This document shows positions 1-5,615 of a stretch of 9,685 nt of DNA, in pieces. Below the pieces are notes generated by a model. It saw only the letters and a program-made list of their open reading frames with translations, made no database searches and was not told the origin of the DNA. This DNA comes from DATARH01 sp036273175. Its GTDB lineage: Bacteria; Pseudomonadota; Alphaproteobacteria; ATCC43930; CGMCC-115725. A program made the translations under genes and the position numbers. The stretch lies in the NCBI GenBank assembly GCA_036273175.1, contig DASUIE010000326.1:1-9685 (forward strand). The letters run 5' to 3'. Position 1 is the first letter of the stretch, and each line of letters starts with the position of its first letter.

Positions 1-679
1 CGCCCGTAGCTCCGGTCGCGCCAGTGGCACCCGTAGCGCCTGTAGCTCCGGTCGCGCCGGTGGCACCCGTCGCACCCGTGCCGGTAGCGCCGGTCGCGCC
101 GGTGGCGCCCGTTGCCCCGGTGGCGCCCGTCGCCCCAGTCGCGCCGGTGGATCCCGTCGTGCCCGTCGCGCCGGTCGCACCCGTGGCACCGGTGGCGCCC
201 GTGGCTCCTGTTGCGCCGGTGGCACCCGTGGCGCCCGGCCCGCTCGCGCCCGTCGCGCCGGTGGCACCCGTCGCGCCGGTGGCACCCGTCGCGCCGGTCG
301 CTCCCGTTGCCCCGGTCGCGCCGGTGGAGCCTGTCGAACCGACCGAGCCGGTCGCGCCGCTGGCGCCCGAGGCGCCCGACGGGCCGGCGATCTGCGTGAT
401 CGAGCCGGTCACCGTCTGCAACGCGCCGGCCGCATTCGACGCGAAGACCGCGCCGGCGCCGAAATCGCTGTTGCTGACCACCAGGCCGGGATCGAACGGC
501 ACGACGGTGGTGAAGGTGAACTGCCCACCTGTCAGCCCGAAATGTCCGAACAGACCCGGAAGCGGGTTGGTCGACCCGAGAACCTGGTAGTTCCCGGACC
601 CCTCGTCCTCGATAATCCACAGCGTAGTATCGACTGTGTCGGTGCCGGAAAGGTTTATAACGTCGTACGGCGCGGCCAT
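1..679 (-). CDS. Collagen-like Gly-X-Y repeat protein, C-terminus beyond window
   Basis: Seen: the minus-strand frame opens at ATG (677-679) behind an AGGAG ribosome site (687-691, 7-nt gap) and stays open to the left edge, giving 226 residues without a stop. Residues 1-98 form a non-repetitive head starting MAAPYDVINLSGTD, rich in Thr, Gly and hydrophobics, with no evident signal peptide or membrane segment. From residue 99 the protein is Gly-X-Y: 41 full triplets to the edge, mostly Gly-Ala-Thr with some GAS, GST, GSV and GPS. The register slips twice by a missing residue (Gly-Pro at 147-148, Gly-Thr at 200-201). Known: bacterial collagen-like proteins form triple helices, are often surface-exposed, and Thr-rich triplets can be O-glycosylated (as in BclA). 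Inference: a surface or filament protein. The plus-strand frame of Ala-Pro-Val repeats is the antisense of this gene. Glycosylation genes lie 0.8 kb away on the opposite strand. Function unproven. Confidence 0.85.
   Translation of the reverse strand, partial: MAAPYDVINLSGTDTVDTTLWIIEDEGSGNYQVLGSTNPLPGLFGHFGLTGGQFTFTTVVPFDPGLVVSNSDFGAGAVFASNAAGALQTVTGSITQIAGPSGASGASGATGSVGSTGSTGATGATGATGATGATGATGATGATGASGPGATGATGATGATGATGATGATGATGTTGSTGATGATGATGATGATGATGATGTGATGATGATGATGATGATGATGATG
2..385 (-). repeat. Tandem Gly-Ala-Thr coding repeat
   Basis: A 9-bp unit (GGC-GCG-ACC or synonyms) is repeated about 41 times to the window edge, encoding the collagen-like domain. Third positions vary freely (GCG/GCC/GCA/GCT, ACC/ACG/ACA/ACT) while the peptide is nearly constant, pointing to selection at the protein level. 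Two 6-bp partial units (236-241 and 77-82) interrupt the 9-bp period without breaking the frame. The array continues past the left edge, so its full size is unknown. Confidence 0.9.
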
Positions 680-714
680 TTACGTGCTCCTATTGGGCGG
701 GCAGCCAGCAAATC

Positions 715-734
715 CCCGACGCATCGGCGTCGGG
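715..734 (-). promoter_or_regulatory. Perfect 8-bp hairpin in collagen gene leader
   Basis: CCCGACGC and GCGTCGGG form a perfect 8-bp stem around a 4-nt loop. It sits about 35 bp upstream of the collagen-like start codon and 23 bp upstream of its ribosome site. No T-run follows on either strand, so it is not a standard intrinsic terminator. If transcribed it would be a stable 5'-UTR structure. A role in mRNA stability or translation is inference. Confidence 0.45.
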
Positions 735-926
735 TCCTGCTTGACCGTTTCGCCGGAGCGGCACTAGGCCGGGCCGGCGGGAATGATCTGTTCTACCCAT
801 CTTCCTCTATCCGAAAGGCCGATCCGCCCGAGCCGCCGAAACCTTCGCCGCATTGCCCGGATGCGCCGAAATCTCTACCGGCCCGTTCATCGAGCGGTCC
901 GCCCCTCTCCTAAGTGGGTAGACCAT

Positions 927-956
927 ATAGCAGCGGACCTTGAGAGTGTGTTTCAA
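927..956 (-). promoter_or_regulatory. Possible sigma-70-type promoter for collagen-like gene
   Basis: On the minus strand TTGAAA (951-956) and TGCTAT (927-932) are separated by 18 bp within the only AT-rich patch of the interval. The -35 is a good match to TTGACA; the -10 is weak. It would give a 5'-UTR of roughly 240 nt that includes the hairpin at 715-734. Tentative only. Confidence 0.3.
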
Positions 957-1067
957 ATTGAATCAGTTTTTTAACCATCGGGAGCGCGATTACGGGCACG
1001 GCGACAGAACGCCCAACGTTTGTTGCAAGCGTTCCGGACTAGCCGAAAGGATAGGTAGCCGACCGAA

Positions 1068-1346
1068 TTACGGCGCGCGGATACGCTGGATCTGTTCGAT
1101 CGGATAATCGGCCCGGTGGCCGCAATGCGGGCACGTGCCGTGCAGCGGTCCGCGCGCGCCGACGCGGATCGCCTTATCGGGGGGTACCTGGGCGGGGTCG
1201 AGCGGCCCGACGATCGGAAACGAGTACGCGCAATTCCTGCAAATGACGCCGAGATATTCCTTTTCCGGCTCGATCACACCTGGAACCTTGGCCATCTCGC
1301 TACCGACTCCCGAGGGAACACGGGCCGCGCCGCGGCGGGCATTCAT
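1068..1346 (-). CDS. Small protein with two CxxC pairs (zinc-ribbon-like)
   Basis: Up to 92 residues. Two cysteine pairs, C36-R-N-C39 and C72-P-H-C75, lie 32 residues apart, followed by H77: the layout of a zinc ribbon or rubredoxin-like knuckle that binds one metal ion. No catalytic motif, signal peptide or membrane segment is visible. Start is uncertain. ATG at 1346 gives the full frame but has no clear ribosome site and yields an Arg/Ala-rich lead-in. ATG at 1295 (MAKVPGV, 75 aa) has GGGAG 11 nt upstream and may be the true start. The gene is divergent from the sulfotransferase/glycosyltransferase with about 100 bp between, so they may share a control region. The family is not recognised; a metal-binding or nucleic-acid/protein-binding role is only a guess from the cysteines. 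Confidence 0.65.
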   Translation of the reverse strand: MNARRGAARVPSGVGSEMAKVPGVIEPEKEYLGVICRNCAYSFPIVGPLDPAQVPPDKAIRVGARGPLHGTCPHCGHRADYPIEQIQRIRAP

Positions 1347-1352
1347 AGATCA

Positions 1353-1368
1353 CGCATCAATTTATGCG
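1353..1368. promoter_or_regulatory. Short inverted repeat in divergent intergenic region
   Basis: CGCAT and ATGCG form a 5-bp inverted repeat around CAATTT, in the interval between the divergent CxxC gene and the sulfotransferase/glycosyltransferase gene. It could be an operator half-site pair but is short enough to occur by chance. A weak TATAGA (1404-1409) lies downstream in the plus direction with no good -35. Confidence 0.2.
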
Positions 1369-1443
1369 GGATTTCGTTAAGATTATGCTCACCGGTCGCC
1401 CGCTATAGAAGGCCGGCCCATTTGGATCGTAGGACCGCGGACA

Positions 1444-3234
1444 TTGCCAATGTCGAAGGTTTTCGTCGTCAGCCTCCATCGCAGCGCCACCCAGAGCACC
1501 GGACAGTTTCTGCAGGCGGCGGGTATGCGAATCTGTCATTGGCCGGCGCGTGTCGACGGGGTCGATTATCAAAGCCAGGTCGTCGGGATCGAGACCTCGC
1601 GGCGCAAGATCGTCCGCATCCTGGGCCCGGTTTTCGAGGCCTTCGACGCCTTCGACGATGTGCCGCTGCCCGTGCTCTATAAGGAGCTCGACGCCGCCTA
1701 TCCCGACGCGCGCTTTATCGCTGTCTATCGCGACCCCTTCGAATGGGTCCGCTCGGTGCGACGGCATTGCCGTGGCCGCAAGCTCGATCCCTACGAGCGG
1801 GTGCAGTATTGGCGCTATCTGGAGGGCAAGCCCGCATCGCTCGACGACGTTTCGGACGACAGCCTTGTGGCGATGTACCTGCGCCACCACGAGGAGCTGG
1901 TCAATTATTTTGCCGGGCGCGGCAACTTCATGCTTGCGAACCTGTCGGACCCCGACATCGGCAAGAAGTTGTCGGCGTTCTTGAAGGTCGCGCCGCACAA
2001 GTTTCCCCAGGTCGATTACAAGAAATCGGGCAACACCCTGGAAACCCGCTCGCGGTTTCACATCCTGGGCCTGCCGCACACGGTTTCGGTCCCGGAATAC
2101 AACGTGTGCGCCTTCACGCAAAAGGTGGTGCGCCTGTGCGCGCTGCTGAAGTCGCGCGGGCATCACGTGATCCATTACGGCCACGCCGATTCACGCGTCG
2201 AATGCGACGAGCACGTGACCGTCAGCGACGATGCGATATTGCGCCAGGCCTATGGCGATCATGACTGGCGCACCCAGGGCTTTCCGCCGTTCAAGACCAA
2301 CGACGTCGCCTACACCAGCTTTTACGCCAAGGCGATCGAGGAGATCGGCAAGCGCAAGCGCAAGAACGATTTTCTGCTGTGCATGTTCGGCTCGGGCCAC
2401 AAGCCGGTCGCCGACGAGCACAAGGACATGATCGTGGTCGAGCCCGGCATCGGCTATGCCGGCGGTCATTTCGCGCCGTTCAAGGTGTTCGAATCCTACG
2501 CCATCCTGCACGCCTATCTCGGCCTGAAGAGCGTCGCCGAGATGAACAACCGGATGTGGTACGACGTCGTCATCCCCAACTATTTCGACCTCGACGATTT
2601 CGAGTATTCCGACCGGAAGGAGGACTATTTCCTCTATCTCGGCCGGATCAACGGCGGCAAGGGCGTCCATATCGCGATGCAGATCGCCGAGGCCACCGGC
2701 GACCGCCTGATCGTCGCCGGGCCGGGTTCGATCGAGGGGATGCAGACCCGCACCAACCGGCCGAAATCCGAATATGTCGAGCATGTCGGCGTCGCCGATG
2801 TCGCGACCCGCAAAAAGCTGATGGCCAAGGCCAAGGGGATGCTGCTGCCCTCGACCTTTGTCGAGCCGTTCTGCGGCGTCCATGTCGAGGCGATGCTGTC
2901 GGGAACCCCGGTAATCACGACCGACTGGGGCGCCTTCACCGAGTACAACATCCACGGGGTCACCGGCTATCGCTGCCGCACCTTCGAGCAGTTCGTCTGG
3001 GCGGCAAAGAACATCGGCAATATCCGGCCGGCGGTGTGCCGAGACTGGGCCGCCAACAACTTCTCGATGGCCCGCGTCGGCGAGATGTACGACGAATATT
3101 TCTATAGCGTGCGCAACCAGTTCGGCGGCGGCGGCTGGTATGCCGCCAACCCGGGCCGGGACGACCTCGGCTGGCTGACCAAGCATTGGCCGGGCAGCAG
3201 CGCGTTCGCCTCGCCTAAACAGGTGTTTCTTTAA
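1444..3234 (+). CDS. Fused sulfotransferase - family 4-type glycosyltransferase
   Basis: 596 aa, two enzymes in one chain. Residues 1 to about 190 match the P-loop sulfotransferase fold of the Sulfotransfer_4 type. The 5'-phosphosulfate loop is the SLHRSATQST stretch (10-19), followed by CHWP (31-34). The 3'-phosphate-binding segment is YPDARFIAVYRDPFEWVRSV (86-105). Residues from about 205 form a GT-B glycosyltransferase: donor-domain start LYLGRINGGKG (397-407) and the retaining E-x7-E motif at E474...E482 (EPFCGVHVE). Known: such sulfotransferases use PAPS, and GT4 enzymes use nucleotide sugars. Inference: it adds a sugar and a sulfate to the same cell-surface glycan or glycoprotein. No signal peptide or membrane segment is seen, so it is cytosolic. 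Start: TTG at 1444 is 9 nt after AGGA (1431-1434); ATG at 1450 is the alternative, with a long 15-nt gap. It likely shares an operon with the methyltransferase 76 bp downstream. Acceptor unknown. Confidence 0.85.
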   Translation: MPMSKVFVVSLHRSATQSTGQFLQAAGMRICHWPARVDGVDYQSQVVGIETSRRKIVRILGPVFEAFDAFDDVPLPVLYKELDAAYPDARFIAVYRDPFEWVRSVRRHCRGRKLDPYERVQYWRYLEGKPASLDDVSDDSLVAMYLRHHEELVNYFAGRGNFMLANLSDPDIGKKLSAFLKVAPHKFPQVDYKKSGNTLETRSRFHILGLPHTVSVPEYNVCAFTQKVVRLCALLKSRGHHVIHYGHADSRVECDEHVTVSDDAILRQAYGDHDWRTQGFPPFKTNDVAYTSFYAKAIEEIGKRKRKNDFLLCMFGSGHKPVADEHKDMIVVEPGIGYAGGHFAPFKVFESYAILHAYLGLKSVAEMNNRMWYDVVIPNYFDLDDFEYSDRKEDYFLYLGRINGGKGVHIAMQIAEATGDRLIVAGPGSIEGMQTRTNRPKSEYVEHVGVADVATRKKLMAKAKGMLLPSTFVEPFCGVHVEAMLSGTPVITTDWGAFTEYNIHGVTGYRCRTFEQFVWAAKNIGNIRPAVCRDWAANNFSMARVGEMYDEYFYSVRNQFGGGGWYAANPGRDDLGWLTKHWPGSSAFASPKQVFL

Positions 3235-3310
3235 CCCAGCTCCCGCAGTTCGATCCGCCAGACCCGATCCGGCTCCAATCGCGAAATTGATCAAAGAGAA
3301 GCCCGCGCCC

Positions 3311-3925
3311 ATGCCCGGCGAAGCCAGAGTTGCCGCCAGCAACCTCCGTTTTCACGACCCCGACAACAAGTTCGAAAAGAGCTTCTGGGGCGATTGCACC
3401 AACACGTTCTTCGAGGAGCAGAAGCACTTCGTCTATGCCCGGATGATGGGGATCGCGAGAAGCGGGCGCGGCTTCGACGCCGGCGGCAAGCGCATTCTCG
3501 ATATCGGCGGCGGCCCCGTCTCGATGCTGCTCAAGGCCGACAATCTGCCGCTCGGGATGGTTTGCGACCCGATCCTCTATCCCGATTGGGTTATTGCCCG
3601 TTACGCGGCAAAGGGCATCGTGTTCCTGAACCTGCCCGGCGAGGAATTGCGAAACTTCGGCTGGGACGAGGTGTGGATCTACAACGTGCTGCAGCACACG
3701 CGGGACCCGGCCCGTATTATCGAGAACGCCTACAAGGCGGCGCCGGTGATCCGCCTGTTCGAGTGGATCGACATCCCGCCGCACCAGGGCCACCCGCAGA
3801 TGCTGACCGAGGCCGGCCTCACCAAGTGGCTGGGCTCGGAAGGCAAGACCGTTGCGCTCGACGAGTCGGGATGCCGCGGCAACTCCTTCTCCGGCGTGTT
3901 CGAGCGGGTGCTAGCGGACGTCTAG
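3311..3925 (+). CDS. Class I SAM-dependent methyltransferase
   Basis: 204 aa from ATG 3311; a TTG at 3287 would add 8 residues but lacks a ribosome site. Motif I, the SAM-binding glycine loop, is ILDIGGGPVS (62-71). The acidic end of strand 2 is VCDPILYPD, and motif IV/post-IV is VWIYNVLQHTRDP (121-133). This layout fits a small-molecule or glycan methyltransferase rather than a DNA or rRNA enzyme, since no NPPY/DPPY motif is present. It follows the sulfotransferase/glycosyltransferase on the same strand, so methylation of the same glycan is a fair inference. Its last 15 bp overlap the 3' end of the convergent metallopeptidase gene. Substrate not determinable from sequence. Confidence 0.8.
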   Translation: MPGEARVAASNLRFHDPDNKFEKSFWGDCTNTFFEEQKHFVYARMMGIARSGRGFDAGGKRILDIGGGPVSMLLKADNLPLGMVCDPILYPDWVIARYAAKGIVFLNLPGEELRNFGWDEVWIYNVLQHTRDPARIIENAYKAAPVIRLFEWIDIPPHQGHPQMLTEAGLTKWLGSEGKTVALDESGCRGNSFSGVFERVLADV

Positions 3926-3926
3926 C
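3910..3926. other. Tail-to-tail gene overlap with symmetric stop codons
   Basis: The methyltransferase (plus) and the metallopeptidase (minus) end inside each other. Each uses TAG, and the two stops sit in a GCTAG...CTAGC inverted repeat with a 7-bp centre. The 15-bp overlap leaves no room for a terminator between the genes, so convergent transcripts would be complementary at their 3' ends. Confidence 0.8.
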
Positions 3927-4789
3927 ATCGCCGCGAGCCGCGCCGGCAATCGGCCCGGCGCGCCAAGCTCGGCGCAGCTCGCCCGCCACAGCCGCAGATA
4001 CTCCTCGAACGGCACGGCGCTTCGACCAGGCCAGCGGTTGAGCGCGCCGTAATCCTCGATATGGCGCCGGTCGGCGTCGAGCAGCGCGACCAGCGCGACG
4101 ATCGCCGGCCCCTCGAACTTGGCGAGGCCATTGTTTTTCTCCAGCGCCGCCCGCGTCGCCTGAAACCAGCCGGCGATCGGGGGGCCGGCCGGAACGCCCC
4201 CGGCCGCGATATAGCGGTCCAGCAGAAATCGCCGGTATTTGCGCAGCGTCGCCGGAAACAGGCGGCCGTCGGGGAAGAGCGGGGCCGCTTCGCAACTGTC
4301 GGCGAGCCGCCCGAGCCCATGCAGCGACAGCGCCTCCACCATCGATTCTTCGAGCCATTGGCACGGCAGCCGCGGCTTCGAGCCCCAGCCCCACGAGTTG
4401 CACAGCACGTGCCCCAGCTCGTGGCCGAACTGATAGGCCAGCCGCGGCCAGTCATGCGCCGGCACATCGACATTGACCACGGCCAGGTCGGGATCGCGTG
4501 TCTGGAGCCAGACCGAGGGCGGGCCGGTGCCGTGCCGATCGACGCGCAGCCGCCGGGGCTGGCGGTCGGACAGGAGCCTTACGCCCGACAGGCAAGCCTC
4601 GCGCATCCTGGCGACGACAGGCAGTGCCGGGCCGGGCGCCGCGGTCGCCCACTCGCCGCCCAGCGACAGCGGCGCGGCGAGCAGGTTCCCCGGCGCCTCG
4701 GCGGCCCGCGCCCGCTGCAGCCCGCCGAGGCCAAGCGCCCCGGCAAGCCACAGGAGGCCTCTGCGGGTGACGCCGGGGGTGCCGGTCAA
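3911..4789 (-). CDS. Tat-exported HExxH (gluzincin-like) metallopeptidase, putative
   Basis: 292 aa from TTG 4789. The N-terminus carries T-R-R-G-L-L-W (8-14), a hydrophobic stretch rich in Leu, Ala and Gly, and an ARAA cleavage site near residue 30: a twin-arginine signal peptide. H123-E-L-G-H127 is the zinc-binding HExxH motif, and WLEES (145-149) supplies a glutamate about 20 residues later, the spacing of the third ligand in gluzincins. The rest is Arg/Leu/Pro-rich with no known domain. The frame is open a long way upstream, but that region is antisense to the GIY-YIG gene and the repeats; the Tat signal fixes the start. Start TTG and the stop TGA of the preceding carboxymuconolactone decarboxylase-family gene overlap in TTGA, so translation is probably coupled. 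Inference: a periplasmic folded zinc protease. Substrate unknown; catalytic activity is predicted, not shown. Confidence 0.75.
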   Translation of the reverse strand: MTGTPGVTRRGLLWLAGALGLGGLQRARAAEAPGNLLAAPLSLGGEWATAAPGPALPVVARMREACLSGVRLLSDRQPRRLRVDRHGTGPPSVWLQTRDPDLAVVNVDVPAHDWPRLAYQFGHELGHVLCNSWGWGSKPRLPCQWLEESMVEALSLHGLGRLADSCEAAPLFPDGRLFPATLRKYRRFLLDRYIAAGGVPAGPPIAGWFQATRAALEKNNGLAKFEGPAIVALVALLDADRRHIEDYGALNRWPGRSAVPFEEYLRLWRASCAELGAPGRLPARLAAMLDVR

Positions 4790-5109
4790 TGCTTCTCGAA
4801 CACGTCCTTGGCGACCAGCGCCGCTGTCATCGCCGCCGGCCAGCCGGCATAGAAGGCGAGGTGGGTGATGACCTCGCTGAGCTCGGTCTTGGTGAGCCCG
4901 TTCTGCAGCGCGCGTTCGAGATGACCGACGAGCTGCTTCTCGCGGCCAAGCGCGATCAGGGTCGCGACGACGATCAGGCTGCGGTCGCGCTTCGCCAGTT
5001 GCGGGCGCTCCCACACCTCGCCGAACAGCCATTTCTCGGTATAGCCGATCAGGTCGGGAACGGTCGCCCGGACGGCGTCGCGCGCGGAAGTGGGCTGTGA
5101 CTGGGCCAT
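4786..5109 (-). CDS. Carboxymuconolactone decarboxylase (CMD) family protein
   Basis: 107 aa. The core RDRSLIVVATLIALGREKQL (residues 42-61), then H with an Ala/Leu-rich helix, 'NGLTKTELSEVITHLAFYAG' and WPAAMTAA are the hallmarks of the CMD (PF02627) helical fold. The paired CxxC of AhpD-type peroxidases is absent, so this is a CMD/4-carboxymuconolactone decarboxylase-like member rather than an alkylhydroperoxidase. Known family role: decarboxylation of gamma-carboxymuconolactone in the beta-ketoadipate pathway; many members have other or unknown roles. No other pca gene is seen here, so the substrate is open. Start: ATG 5109 with GGAGG just upstream; a longer frame to 5160 lacks this site. 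Its stop overlaps the start of the metallopeptidase gene by 4 nt, suggesting an operon. Confidence 0.85.
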   Translation of the reverse strand: MAQSQPTSARDAVRATVPDLIGYTEKWLFGEVWERPQLAKRDRSLIVVATLIALGREKQLVGHLERALQNGLTKTELSEVITHLAFYAGWPAAMTAALVAKDVFEKH

Positions 5110-5131
5110 GGTTTCCTCCGGTTTTTCGTGG

Positions 5132-5147
5132 GGGGATGGGTATCCCC
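5132..5147. promoter_or_regulatory. 6-bp inverted repeat upstream of CMD gene
   Basis: GGGGAT and ATCCCC form a perfect 6-bp inverted repeat around GGGT, 23 bp upstream of the CMD-family start codon. Position suggests an operator or leader hairpin. It may also be related to the ATCCCC boxes of the nearby palindromic repeats. No function can be assigned. Confidence 0.3.
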
Positions 5148-5165
5148 GGCACGGTAGCACGCGGA

Positions 5166-5227
5166 GGTGGGGCGGCGTCTACGCCTCCCCGATCCCCGTG
5201 GCCGGGCTTGTCCCGGCCACCCACGCC
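5166..5227 (+). repeat. Composite palindromic repeat, left copy
   Basis: Order on the plus strand: box A (5166-5188, containing the palindrome GGCGTCTACGCC), ATCCCC (5192-5197), then a perfect 9-bp stem GTGGCCGGG / CCCGGCCAC (5198-5206 and 5212-5220) around CTTGT, then CCACG. The inner part recurs inverted at 5555-5592; box A recurs in direct orientation at 5593-5615. Type: REP-like intergenic palindrome. It ends 3 bp before the GIY-YIG start. Confidence 0.8.
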
Positions 5228-5230
5228 TTT

Positions 5231-5551
5231 ATGGTGGAAGGTATCAAGGCAGGTGGCCGGATAACCGTCGGCCGCTGGGTGTACATCATGACCAATCGGC
5301 GCGACGGAACCTTGTACGTCGGCGCGACCGCGGACATTGTTCGCCGCGTTTGGGAACATCGTACCGGTGTAATCGACGGCTTTACGAAGAAATATGGGCT
5401 GAAGCGCCTCGTGTATGCCGAGCGGCACGAGACGATATTGCTGGCTAAACAGCGAGAGATGAACATCAAGCACTGGCCGCGAGCGTGGAAAGTGAGGCTC
5501 ATCCACCGCGACAATCCCGATTGGACCGATCTATATGATCAGATCGCCTGA
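5231..5551 (+). CDS. GIY-YIG nuclease-domain protein
   Basis: 106 aa, a single GIY-YIG domain of the small URI/YhbQ-like type. The signature is VYI (17-19) and LYVGAT (28-33), with Y18 and Y29 as the two conserved tyrosines and YVG in place of YIG. R38 lies in the following helix and E76 in the K-Q-R-E-M-N-I-K-H-W segment (73-82) as the expected metal-binding glutamate, with N78 after it. All key residues appear present, so the nuclease may be active. Start chosen at ATG 5231, just inside the left palindromic repeat; GTG 5234 is an alternative. No good ribosome site is visible, and further upstream the frame is repeat DNA. The gene fills the space between two inverted repeats exactly (5228-5554), as a mobile unit's gene would. 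Known: single-domain GIY-YIG proteins often have unknown roles; some relatives are homing or repair nucleases. Confidence 0.85.
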   Translation: MVEGIKAGGRITVGRWVYIMTNRRDGTLYVGATADIVRRVWEHRTGVIDGFTKKYGLKRLVYAERHETILLAKQREMNIKHWPRAWKVRLIHRDNPDWTDLYDQIA

Positions 5552-5554
5552 GAA

Positions 5555-5615
5555 CGTGGATGGCCGGGTCAAGCCCGGCCAAGGGGATGGCTGGTGGGGC
5601 GGCGTCTACGCCTCC
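5555..5615 (-). repeat. Composite palindromic repeat, right copy
   Basis: Read on the minus strand: a box A-like stretch (5615-5593), ATCCCC, TGGCCGGG / CCCGGCCA (8-bp perfect stem, 5561-5568 and 5574-5581) around CTTGA, then TCCACG. The inner arrangement mirrors the left copy at 5166-5227. The outer 23 bp are identical to, and in the same direction as, 5166-5188. The stop TAG of the CoA-binding/MetY gene lies inside the box A (5606-5608). Confidence 0.8.

Larger units (their letters stand above)
680..1067. other. Non-coding interval, leader of the collagen-like gene
   Basis: No convincing gene is seen in these 388 bp. Open frames here lack ribosome sites and recognisable protein character. 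The part near 940-980 is clearly more AT-rich than its surroundings and would suit a minus-strand promoter. A perfect hairpin lies at 715-734. A second imperfect inverted repeat (AACGTTTG / CAAGCGTT, 1015-1033, one G-T pair) lies just downstream of the CxxC gene but lacks a U-tract. Confidence 0.6.
5166..5615. mobile_element. Putative REP-like GIY-YIG cassette (450 bp)
   Basis: Inverted palindromic elements (inner 5192-5227 and 5555-5590) flank a GIY-YIG ORF with almost no spare DNA, and an exact 23-bp direct repeat (5166-5188 and 5593-5615) flanks the whole. This resembles REP/RAYT units, in which a mobilising gene is bracketed by inverted REP sequences, but with a nuclease of a different family. 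Mobility is inference. A shared dispersed intergenic repeat that merely lies on both sides is the main alternative. Confidence 0.4.

Noticed and set aside
24..590. Plus-strand frame of Ala-Pro-Val repeats
   Set aside because: It is the reverse complement of the collagen-like gene. The minus strand has the ribosome site, a sensible N-terminal region and Gly-X-Y periodicity; the plus frame has none.
542..974. Plus-strand frames of 123 and 63 aa in the collagen leader
   Set aside because: Arg/Pro-rich low-complexity translation, no ribosome site, no recognisable protein pattern.
910..978. 22-aa minus-strand frame starting MVKKLIQFE
   Set aside because: Lies in the AT-rich patch and overlaps the proposed promoter; no ribosome site. 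It could be a leader peptide but is unsupported.
1015..1033. Imperfect inverted repeat as terminator of the CxxC gene
   Set aside because: The stem has a G-T pair and no following T-run on the minus strand, so an intrinsic terminator is not supported.
2191..3342. Minus-strand 383-aa frame across the glycosyltransferase
   Set aside because: Antisense of a gene with clear catalytic motifs; composition is repetitive Asp/Gly/Val as expected of a shadow frame.
4790..5506. Upstream extension of the metallopeptidase frame (to 531 aa)
   Set aside because: It runs antisense to the GIY-YIG gene and repeats and through the CMD-family gene in another frame. The Tat signal near 4789 marks the true start.
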